From: a virus
Strand: one strand, 5' to 3'
IMG/VR virus record: IMGVR_UViG_3300020189_000035
Coordinates: 1-36,017 of that record
Length of the DNA: 36,017 nucleotides
Shown: piece after piece, positions 22,145 to 28,921 of the stretch
How positions within the stretch are numbered: the first letter of the stretch is position 1
Layout: each line of letters begins with the position of its first letter
The notes under the pieces: model-generated
What the model was told of the DNA's origin: nothing
Database searches by the model: none
Seen by the model: the letters and a program-made list of their open reading frames with translations, nothing else
Program-made: the position numbers and the translations under genes

Positions 22145-22989
22145 TATGCTAACCCTGTCCATGTACATTGATAGTATCCGGTATCAAGAATATTTGAGCC
22201 ACCAGAATCAGATGCAATTTCTATTTTTATTGTTCCTTCCGCGGCCCCATAGGTAAGAAGATCTCTTGAATCTCTAAACCACCATTTTCTTGTTGATGAT
22301 AATGCATGCCATGTATTTAAAGCGGCAGAATCAGATGAAGGTGAAGTAGATGGAGTAAAGCCAGAATAAGAAGATGCTCGAATATAATATGTTGTGCTTG
22401 GTGTAATATTGTTCCATTGAACCGATGAATGTAAGTATCTTCCAGCACCACCTACATTATAAATGCTTTCATATTTGTAAATATTACCGTTAGCATCAAA
22501 TTCCCAGCCCATTATCATATCATTGTTATTACTTGTTGCTCTATCAAAGAAAGTTTCTGGACTACTTGTAGTACCGCTCAATGAAACTGTTTCTGTTGGA
22601 GCTCCACCACCTGTTGCCGTAAACCCAACAGCATTTGCTCTTATTTCAGTTGCAGAAACACAAGTTGCATAAACTTGCCAATGCTGATAATCACCCCATG
22701 TAGGTTCTGTATTATCAGGCCAATTCCAAGAAGAAGGAAAAGTTGGTGTATAATAATTTGTAGATGTATCTAATAAGACAATTGCTGATCTTCCTGCAGC
22801 CATACCAGATTCTGTAAATGTTGTTGCTGCAGTTAAAGTACATGTATGCATCGGTGTAGTAAAATTAACATTATCAGTTATTGCCACTGGAACCGCATGA
22901 AACCCAGTAAAAAAACCTGTAGCATCGGTAATGCTTTTTAATTTCAAAGAATCATTTATAACTTCTGTTCCTGATATTTTAATTGCCAT
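22144..22989 (-). CDS. MAIKV-module virion protein A (with C-terminal extension)
   Basis: 281 aa. Residues 1-120 form a module shared with the genes at 23164 and 23573: opening MAIKISGTEVINDSLKLKSI, then FHAVP, CTLTAATTF, LLDTSTNYYTPTFP and a W-Q-V-Y-A-T-C...IRA ending. The C-terminal part (about 125-281) differs, with a YESIYNVGGAGRYLHSSVQW segment and fibronectin-like strands. The module resembles N-terminal parts of fibre or structural proteins in marine T4-like phages. The start overlaps the previous gene's stop (TAATG). Confidence 0.75.
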   Translation of the reverse strand: MAIKISGTEVINDSLKLKSITDATGFFTGFHAVPVAITDNVNFTTPMHTCTLTAATTFTESGMAAGRSAIVLLDTSTNYYTPTFPSSWNWPDNTEPTWGDYQHWQVYATCVSATEIRANAVGFTATGGGAPTETVSLSGTTSSPETFFDRATSNNNDMIMGWEFDANGNIYKYESIYNVGGAGRYLHSSVQWNNITPSTTYYIRASSYSGFTPSTSPSSDSAALNTWHALSSTRKWWFRDSRDLLTYGAAEGTIKIEIASDSGGSNILDTGYYQCTWTGLA

Positions 22990-23162
22990 TATTCTACACC
23001 TACGTCAAGCTTTCCAGCTAATCTATAAAACAGTTTTTTAATTTGTTCATTCTGTTCATCTTTATCATCATGTTCAGGAATTATATGATACGATTCCACT
23101 TGATTATTACTTGAATCTGTATGAACAACTTTTATTGTAATGTCTTTTCCAGTTTTTGCCAT
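22989..23162 (-). CDS. 57-aa small protein within the MAIKV cluster
   Basis: ATG 23160-23162 begins one base after the stop of the 132-aa gene (23164-23166) and its TAA overlaps the ATG of the following gene (TAATG, 22989), so it is translationally coupled on both sides. The product begins MAKTGKDITIKVVHTDSSNN, has an acidic middle (HDDKDEQNEQ) and a short basic helix (IKKLFYRLAGKL). Too short for most gene callers; function unknown, possibly a small accessory or chaperone of the neighbouring fibre proteins. Confidence 0.75.
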   Translation of the reverse strand: MAKTGKDITIKVVHTDSSNNQVESYHIIPEHDDKDEQNEQIKKLFYRLAGKLDVGVE

Positions 23163-23163
23163 C

Positions 23164-23562
23164 TTACGATCCCCAGCTTGTTGCCACTGCTCTTATAGTA
23201 CTTGAATCCCAACAAGTAAAAACAATTTGCCAATATCTTGCTCCAGTAAATGATGGTGTTGTATCATTTGCCCATTTAACATCTGTATCAAAAGTTGGTG
23301 TATATCCTGTAGAACTAATATCTAAAACAAGCATATGAGTTTTTCCAGCCGCTCGGTTTGTCATATTTGCATTTGCGAATGTTGTCGCTGCAGTTAATGT
23401 ACACTTATTAAAAGTTTTATCAAAATCTATAGTACCTACTCCACCGCCTGGAGTTGTAAATGACAATGGATGAAAATTATTATATTGCCCTTCAGCACCA
23501 GTGATATTAGCAATCTCTCTAAGATTGTTTATTACTTCTGTTCCGCCTACTTTAATTGCCAT
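23164..23562 (-). CDS. MAIKV-module virion protein B (module only)
   Basis: 132 aa, consisting almost only of the shared module: MAIKVGGTEVINNLREIANI, FHPLSF, FDKTFNKCTLTAATTF, LVLDISSTGYTPTFD, W-x-x-D-TTPSF and RYWQIVFTCWDSSTIRAVA. The minimal member of the paralogous trio, which shows where the module ends. Starts 10 bases after the 311-aa paralogue. Confidence 0.75.
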   Translation of the reverse strand: MAIKVGGTEVINNLREIANITGAEGQYNNFHPLSFTTPGGGVGTIDFDKTFNKCTLTAATTFANANMTNRAAGKTHMLVLDISSTGYTPTFDTDVKWANDTTPSFTGARYWQIVFTCWDSSTIRAVATSWGS

Positions 23563-23572
23563 ATCTTATTCC

Positions 23573-24508
23573 TTAAAGCCCAGCTTGTTGTCCATAAGTT
23601 GCATTTAATATTCCACCAGAATTTGGTACTTCTGCAGTTGAATAAAAAGTTCCTTCATTACATACAACTTTAACTCTAAAATCTGGATTCGCCGAAGCAA
23701 AGTTGGTTGTAGTATTTGTTGTCCCAGAGCTTTGATTTGGATCTCTTTGTGCCATCCACCCAAATCTAGTTGTTCCTGGTGTAGTGCTTATATTATAATA
23801 TGTTCCAGAGTTATAACCATTTGAAACTGGAGTTGGACCATACGCGTAATTAGAAGGAGTACAAGTTCCACTACAAGCTTGAGATGAAACATTGTATTGT
23901 GCCTGGACCGAACTAATACCTGTTAATCCAGTATAGTTTATATAAGTTGTGGTTGGAGTACTTGGCGCTGCCGATGTGCCAGAATCAAATACTACAATAA
24001 TTCTATTATTTGCATCATCTCTTTCAAATCTAACATAAGCCCATGCTTCGGGCCAGCCAACTTGTGATGTTTCGGATTCACTAAAATTAATACCTAATAT
24101 ACTAAATGAGCTGTCCATAGTTGCAGATGGTGTACCAGCCGCATCATAAGGAAGTGCTGTTGCTCTAACAGTAGAAGCATCCCAACAAGTTAAAGTAACT
24201 GTCCAAAATCTATTTGAGGACCATGTAATTGCTGTTGGAAATTTAACTTCTGAAGGCCAAGAAGGTGCATAAGGAGTAGTACTAGTATCAAGAAGCAAAG
24301 TTACTTGTTTTCCTACACCTCTATTAGAAGTAGTAAAAGTAACGTTACTGGTCATTGCCAGTGTTTGATAAGTTTTTGTGAAATCTATGTCTGTAGTAAT
24401 TGTGCTAACAATAGGATGCCAATTATCAAAAGTGCCTGCACACTCTTCTATATTTTCTAAAGCACGGCTGTCATTAATTACTGTAAAACTGGATACTTTG
24501 ATTGCCAT
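23573..24508 (-). CDS. MAIKV-module virion protein C (with C-terminal extension)
   Basis: 311 aa. The shared module covers residues 1-125 (MAIKVSSFTVINDSRALENI, then LLLDTSTTPYAPSWP and RFWTVTLTCWDASTVRATA). The C-terminal part has an AWAYVRFERDDANNRIIVVF strand pair and a GTCTPSNYAYGPTP loop, a different extension from protein A. First gene after a TATAAATA late promoter, so it heads the transcript for the cluster and perhaps gp13-gp15. Confidence 0.75.
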   Translation of the reverse strand: MAIKVSSFTVINDSRALENIEECAGTFDNWHPIVSTITTDIDFTKTYQTLAMTSNVTFTTSNRGVGKQVTLLLDTSTTPYAPSWPSEVKFPTAITWSSNRFWTVTLTCWDASTVRATALPYDAAGTPSATMDSSFSILGINFSESETSQVGWPEAWAYVRFERDDANNRIIVVFDSGTSAAPSTPTTTYINYTGLTGISSVQAQYNVSSQACSGTCTPSNYAYGPTPVSNGYNSGTYYNISTTPGTTRFGWMAQRDPNQSSGTTNTTTNFASANPDFRVKVVCNEGTFYSTAEVPNSGGILNATYGQQAGL

Positions 24509-24551
24509 CTTCGTCCTCTCGACTATTAGCAGTTAATTTAATTTATAGTTT

Positions 24552-24559
24552 TATTTATA
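24552..24559 (-). promoter_or_regulatory. T4-type late promoter (TATAAATA) for the virion cluster
   Basis: Exact motif in the gap before the 311-aa gene (ATG 24508); expected start near 24546. It separates the glycan cassette, read from a sigma70 promoter, from the virion genes downstream. Confidence 0.7.
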
Positions 24560-24561
24560 CA

Positions 24562-25311
24562 TTAGTCACGGCGCTCAATGTCATCTTCTGATAAAATATT
24601 GCCAAGCCATACTTCAATTACCTTCGCAGGTTCTGTTCCCACATTTGTTGCTTTATGCCAAACACCTTTTGGGATATCAATACTTTGTCCTGCTACATAT
24701 ACGTCATGGTGTATATGATTTTCTTTTTGTAGAACCATTTTAATAGATCCTTCTACAATATGCCAATGTTCTGATCTATGTTGATGTCTTTGGTCACTTA
24801 AAGATTTGCCTGGATCAAAGGATAATTCTTTTACTTGCCAATTGCCGTTTGAATGTAAAACTGTATATGTTCCCCATGTTCGTTTAACCGTAGGTTGCGA
24901 CCATTCTTTTAATATCCAGCTTGAAGAATTCTTTTTATTTTCTCCACCTATACCAAATTCAAACTCAATACCTTCTACGGTCATCTCAGGGATGTTATCT
25001 GATGTTCTATCACCACCATTTACGAATACAATAGTATCATTGGGGTATAGTGCTTTAACTTGTTCTAAGCAATCTATCGCACTTCCATCTGAATCGTCAA
25101 AAGCCATTACTTCATCAACAAATCCTAACGCTCCTACAATTGCGGCTCGTTCTTCCCAAGGCATAAAGTATCTACCTTTCTTTTGTTTTAACCAAGAGTC
25201 TGAATTTACTCCGACAATTAATCTCATACCACAAGCAGCAGCTTCTTCGAGATATTTAATATGTCCTGAATGAATTGGATCAAATCCTCCAGTAGCTACT
25301 ATGGTAATCAT
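24562..25311 (-). CDS. Nucleotidyltransferase-cupin fusion (sugar-nucleotide enzyme)
   Basis: 249 aa from ATG 25311, which overlaps the previous stop (TAATG); an upstream in-frame start at 25338 lies in the previous gene. Residues 1-137 are a cytidylyl/adenylyltransferase domain: TGGFDPIHSGH with HSGH at 14-17, MPWEERAAIVGALGFVDEV, and NSSSWIL in the position of the ISST motif, closest in pattern to heptose-1-phosphate adenylyltransferase (RfaE/HldE C-domain). Residues about 150-249 are a cupin with RHQHRSEHWHIVEGS, a DIPKGVWHKATN strand and VIEVWLG, as in type II phosphomannose isomerases. So one chain joins an NTP-sugar transferase with a sugar isomerase/epimerase-type barrel. The substrate is not deducible. 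Confidence 0.85.
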   Translation of the reverse strand: MITIVATGGFDPIHSGHIKYLEEAAACGMRLIVGVNSDSWLKQKKGRYFMPWEERAAIVGALGFVDEVMAFDDSDGSAIDCLEQVKALYPNDTIVFVNGGDRTSDNIPEMTVEGIEFEFGIGGENKKNSSSWILKEWSQPTVKRTWGTYTVLHSNGNWQVKELSFDPGKSLSDQRHQHRSEHWHIVEGSIKMVLQKENHIHHDVYVAGQSIDIPKGVWHKATNVGTEPAKVIEVWLGNILSEDDIERRD

Positions 25312-26540
25312 TACAATTCCTCCATGAAATAATCCCACACAAAATTAGAATCTTTATTTGTTTTCATTTCTTTTGGTAAATCAACAAGTTCAGAATGAAT
25401 ATACCAATCTTCGTATGGATGTCCTGGACAAAAAGAAACATTTGGTACTGCTAATACATATCCATGTTTCTTTAATATATTTCTTGCACTGTCTCTTCTT
25501 TCATTTCCTAATCTATAAAAATCGTGTTCAAAAGTAATGATTCTAAACTTAAACCTATTAAACGGTATATTTTTTAAGATATCAATTGACGCATCATCAC
25601 AATCAATTTGTAAGTAATCAATAACAGGTTCCATAGAATGGGCATTTAACATATTTTCAAAAGGAATGACTGTTGCATCAGAACAAATAACAGTATTATT
25701 TCTGTTTTCTTTGAACTTATAACATAAAGCTTCTGAATTATCAATGGAGATACCTTTCCAATTAAAATTGCTTTCAAGCAATGCAGTATTGTTATGAACA
25801 AATGGATCTCCTGAACCAATCTCTAAATATGTACCGTTTTGTTTACCATTAAGAACAGATAAAACAAACATATCTTGAAAATGTTTTGAATGATTCTTAT
25901 GAATATTATATAGACCATTAAAGTTAAATTTAAATCTATCGGCATCATCTGCAATAAAAGGTATAACATCAGGATACCAAATACTATTCATAATTCTATC
26001 AACTTTTTCTTTTAAGCCTGGTTTTAGTTTATGTCTATATTTTAAACTAAAGAATAGTTGTTTACCGTTTTGCTGACCTGAAATATACCATGTTGCTAAT
26101 GCTTGATAATATAATAAGTATTCATAACCAGGAAATCCTAATTCACAATTTTCTTCGAGTGTGTCAGGAAGTTCAGTATTTAAAGCATTTTCTGCATGGA
26201 ATAGACAATGTTTCCATAATGATTTACTTTCGTAATGTTTACATAAATGATAATGTGCTTCAGGTCTATCTGGAATTAATGCAGCCGCATCAAGAAATGC
26301 TCCTTCTACCGTAAAGCCTCGATCTCGTTGTCTATCATAACAACGACCAATACCTATCATACATTTATATTGTAATTCTTTATCATCATTAAATTCTGAA
26401 GAAGATAAATCAGCAGCTTTCAAATATAAAGAAACTGCCATTGCTCCTTGTTCTAACTTATCATATTCTTTTGCCAAGTCATAACATTTTTGAGGATTCT
26501 TTCCATCTAATATATGATCTTCTAATAATTGCTGTAACAT
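25311..26540 (-). CDS. TPR protein fused to FkbM-type methyltransferase
   Basis: 409 aa. The N-terminal half (about 1-200) is helical with TPR-like repeats (KCYDLAKEYDKLEQGAMAVS, GRCYDRQ, AHYHLCKHYE, KHCLFHAENAL). The C-terminal half carries a SAM-binding fold: GTYLEIGSGDPFVHNNTALL (about 237-256), WKGISIDNS, then DYLQIDCDDASIDIL and FEHDFY, the FkbM (Methyltransf_21) pattern. FkbM enzymes methylate sugar hydroxyls of glycans or nucleoside antibiotics. Ends TAATG into the fusion gene; starts 3 bases after the preceding gene. Probably decorates a glycan with its two neighbours. Confidence 0.85.
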   Translation of the reverse strand: MLQQLLEDHILDGKNPQKCYDLAKEYDKLEQGAMAVSLYLKAADLSSSEFNDDKELQYKCMIGIGRCYDRQRDRGFTVEGAFLDAAALIPDRPEAHYHLCKHYESKSLWKHCLFHAENALNTELPDTLEENCELGFPGYEYLLYYQALATWYISGQQNGKQLFFSLKYRHKLKPGLKEKVDRIMNSIWYPDVIPFIADDADRFKFNFNGLYNIHKNHSKHFQDMFVLSVLNGKQNGTYLEIGSGDPFVHNNTALLESNFNWKGISIDNSEALCYKFKENRNNTVICSDATVIPFENMLNAHSMEPVIDYLQIDCDDASIDILKNIPFNRFKFRIITFEHDFYRLGNERRDSARNILKKHGYVLAVPNVSFCPGHPYEDWYIHSELVDLPKEMKTNKDSNFVWDYFMEEL

Positions 26541-26543
26541 AAT

Positions 26544-27578
26544 TTATCCTCTTGCCACAAAATCGAAGAATACCTCTTCAGGCATTTTTAATAAAAAGGT
26601 TCCGTTGTCTTGATAACCAAACGATACTATCATATTTCCATTTAAAAAAGTCATACCTGTGGCAAACTCAATATTATATTCATATCCTGTGGTTGGGTCA
26701 ATCTGTGTACCCATAAAATGGAAGTCGCGAGTTTTATGAATAACATTCCAATCTTTATCCCATACAATAATACGATGATTGTAATGTCCATCTTTACGAT
26801 GGAATACATCTCTTGTTAAATCAACCTCGTGAGTAAATGTTAATCTTCTTCCTTCACCAATTGGATATACCTGAGTACCTCCTCGTAAATCTCTTGGCAT
26901 TTGAACAAAAGATGTTTGATCATGGTGAACAGTTTCAGTTGTTCTATTTTCAATATCGTATTTTACAACTTCTGTAGGATTACACCACTTTACAAAATGC
27001 CAAGGTTCATCTATAATAGGCATCCAATTCTTTTCACAATAAGTTGAATCATCTCCTGGAGCAGGAATTGGGTTACGAGAAATTTCTTTCCATTCTCCAT
27101 CAACAAAATCTATTTCTTGCATTTCCATTCGACCCTTTCCTTTATCGTCGTAACAATCTCTACGAACACCACAAAGGAATAGGCGGTTATCCCAACTGAA
27201 TAAACGACCATCTTCAAGACCAATAAAGTTCCAAGTTGGATCTGTATCAAATTCTGATGTATTAATACGACCTGAATTTAAAACATTTAATTCACTATCT
27301 AACTCACACATAATATTATATGTCGTTAAACTAATGTCGTTTTCTGGATGTAAGTATTGTAAAGGACCCCAGGTATGAGGAAAGCGTTTACCTTCTGAAT
27401 GGTAAAGCGTATAATTAACATGACGAACATTTAAAAGAATCCTTCCATTATGTACAAAAATAGAAGGATTCATAATTCCTGTTTCGCCGGTTAATTCTTT
27501 TGGAAGGGTAATTGGGTGAATACTTCCGCCACGTTTCAATGCGTAGTGCACTAATCCGTGAAGACGTAAATCATGCAT
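26544..27578 (-). CDS. Beta-propeller protein resembling GH43/GH130-type glycosidase or phosphorylase
   Basis: 344 aa. Repeated blade-like segments: MNPSIFVHNGRILLNVRHVN (about 36-55), IGLEDGRLFSWDNRLFLCGV, EKNWMPIIDEPWHFVKWCNP, DLRGGTQVYPIGEGRRLTFTHE and IEFATGMTFLNGNMIVSFG. The N-P-S/E-D-x-R-L-F/E-K-N-W/GGT pattern is that of five-bladed propellers of the GH43/GH130 and related glycosyl-processing group. Catalytic acids are plausibly Asp/Glu in these strands, but I cannot assign them. First gene of the glycan cassette; leader about 28 nt from a consensus sigma70 promoter, GGAG before the ATG. Confidence 0.75.
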   Translation of the reverse strand: MHDLRLHGLVHYALKRGGSIHPITLPKELTGETGIMNPSIFVHNGRILLNVRHVNYTLYHSEGKRFPHTWGPLQYLHPENDISLTTYNIMCELDSELNVLNSGRINTSEFDTDPTWNFIGLEDGRLFSWDNRLFLCGVRRDCYDDKGKGRMEMQEIDFVDGEWKEISRNPIPAPGDDSTYCEKNWMPIIDEPWHFVKWCNPTEVVKYDIENRTTETVHHDQTSFVQMPRDLRGGTQVYPIGEGRRLTFTHEVDLTRDVFHRKDGHYNHRIIVWDKDWNVIHKTRDFHFMGTQIDPTTGYEYNIEFATGMTFLNGNMIVSFGYQDNGTFLLKMPEEVFFDFVARG

Positions 27579-27612
27579 GTGAACTCCATTATATAAATCA
27601 GTTTTATATTAT

Positions 27613-27641
27613 ATTATAACATACTTTCGTATGTTTGTCAA
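27613..27641 (-). promoter_or_regulatory. Sigma70 promoter of the glycan cassette with palindromic spacer
   Basis: Reading leftward: TTGACA (27636-27641), 17-nt spacer, TATAAT (27613-27618). The spacer is a perfect 6-bp inverted repeat (27619-27624/27629-27634) around 4 bases, well placed for an operator or a transcript-independent regulatory element. It is the only sigma70-consensus promoter I found among the leftward genes. Confidence 0.85.
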
Positions 27642-27648
27642 CTATTTA

Positions 27649-27981
27649 TTAAGACCAAGGAACGCTTTTTTCGACTTTGCCTCTGGAATTAATATTCTTT
27701 GCTATCTTTGAATCGTATTTAGCAATTTGGTCAGCAGATATATTAGATTCTAACCAACCAATAACTTGTGCTTCAGTTAAATCAGCAAAAGGAGTAAAGT
27801 CAGCTTGAGCTACATCATCGGCATACACATCTGTATGCCCAACAACTTTTGACGTGTTGCCGTCAGCATCAACTCCAATCCTTCGCCATTTAATTTCAAC
27901 AACAGCATCCGCCAACGATACGCCTTCAGCGTTCGTTACGTCTCTTGTAGATAGCTTAACTATTGACCATGAGTAATTCAT
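27649..27981 (-). CDS. Virion-type protein, paralogue of the next gene
   Basis: 110 aa. Shares with the 27996 gene the pattern W-S/T-W...D-V/Q-x-N-x-EG-x-L-x-x-AVV...W...G-x-D-x-x-GNT, then F-x-DLTE-x-x-V-x-GW. Ends with a KSVPWS tail. Small tandem proteins of this kind flank fibre genes in marine T4-like phages; a virion role is inferred from late context. GGAG stands 8 bases before the ATG. Confidence 0.75.
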   Translation of the reverse strand: MNYSWSIVKLSTRDVTNAEGVSLADAVVEIKWRRIGVDADGNTSKVVGHTDVYADDVAQADFTPFADLTEAQVIGWLESNISADQIAKYDSKIAKNINSRGKVEKSVPWS

Positions 27982-27995
27982 TTATTACTCCAGAA

Positions 27996-28433
27996 TTAAA
28001 TTGCTGCTGGTTCTGGGTCGCTTTCGCCTTCTTCAGGTGCTGCAGCTTCAACTGATGGATCAGGTGTATCTGAAGCAGGTGCCCAAGGCATATCTGCATC
28101 TTCAATACCAGCTTCATCAATTTGAAGTTTAACTCTACCAGAGATATGATCTGCATATCCTTGATCGCCATTTACAACAGCCTTAATCCAACCAAGTACT
28201 GTTTCTTCTGTTAAATCAGAAAAATCAACAAAAGAACCGGCCGGTACGTTTTCAGCGCTGAACGGGGTTGCTCCTGAGAACTCACCTGTATTACCGCTTC
28301 CGTCAGTACCAGTTACTTTCCAATATGTTTGAACAACAGCTCCTTGTAAGGTTGCACCTTCAGAGTTAACTTGATCTTTCTTTTTAAGACCAGTAACTTC
28401 CCATGTCCATGTATAATCTGTGCTAAGTGCCAT
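27996..28433 (-). CDS. Virion-type protein with acidic tail
   Basis: 145 aa. The same core as the 27649 gene (SEGATLQGAVVQTYWKVTG, FSDLTEETVLGWIKAV) plus a longer C terminus rich in Pro, Glu and Ala (PDPSVEAAAPEEGESDPEPA), probably unstructured. The pair looks like a tandem duplication with divergence. It has an exact late promoter 43 bases upstream. Confidence 0.75.
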   Translation of the reverse strand: MALSTDYTWTWEVTGLKKKDQVNSEGATLQGAVVQTYWKVTGTDGSGNTGEFSGATPFSAENVPAGSFVDFSDLTEETVLGWIKAVVNGDQGYADHISGRVKLQIDEAGIEDADMPWAPASDTPDPSVEAAAPEEGESDPEPAAI

Positions 28434-28475
28434 TTCTATTTTTCTCCGTTAATTAATAACATTAAGTTATAGTTT

Positions 28476-28483
28476 TATTTATA
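28476..28483 (-). promoter_or_regulatory. T4-type late promoter (TATAAATA)
   Basis: Exact motif between the 137-aa gene and the 145-aa gene; expected start near 28470, 37 bases before the ATG at 28433. Confidence 0.7.
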
Positions 28484-28507
28484 TATTAAATTCAATAGTA
28501 CAATGTA

Positions 28508-28921
28508 TTAATCGTTAATAGCATCTGCCCAAGTTGGCAGTGTCATTAAATGATCGTAACCTTGTTCTACAACAGTTTTTTCCGATGCCATATCTATAGT
28601 GAAATTCATATTTTGCTCTTGATCTTGCATAATATTAATTTCCATAGAATTGTCTGCAGTAGGAACTTCCGTAGGATACTGTGCATATGCCGCAATAGGA
28701 GCTTTACCAGCTTCTCTTGCTTCTTTACTTGCATATACAACAACAGAAGCTCGACCATAATAACCAGCTCTCCATACGTGATCTGGCGCATTATCAGGTC
28801 TTACTCCTCCAGGATCTTCAGTATCAACAGTCCGCTTAGTTGTTACTACGTTATGTATAACATGATAAGCATTAGGACAATCCAATCCGTTCTTTAATTC
28901 ATAACTTTTTATTAGTGCCAT
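28508..28921 (-). CDS. Small virion-type protein after the giant fibre
   Basis: 137 aa. Opens MALIKSYELKNGLDCPNAYH; contains VWRAGYYGRASVVVYASKEA and a Met/Asn-rich MQDQEQNMNFTIDM segment. Its ATG overlaps the fibre stop codon (TAATG), so it is translated with the fibre. A fibre-tip accessory, chaperone or adhesin-cap role is possible from position alone; no family recognised. Confidence 0.75.
   Translation of the reverse strand: MALIKSYELKNGLDCPNAYHVIHNVVTTKRTVDTEDPGGVRPDNAPDHVWRAGYYGRASVVVYASKEAREAGKAPIAAYAQYPTEVPTADNSMEINIMQDQEQNMNFTIDMASEKTVVEQGYDHLMTLPTWADAIND

Noticed and set aside
24562-25311. Calling the fusion a mannose-1-phosphate guanylyltransferase
   Set aside because: The N-terminal domain has the HxGH cytidylyltransferase motif rather than the guanylyltransferase nucleotide-binding loop; only the cupin part resembles that enzyme family.
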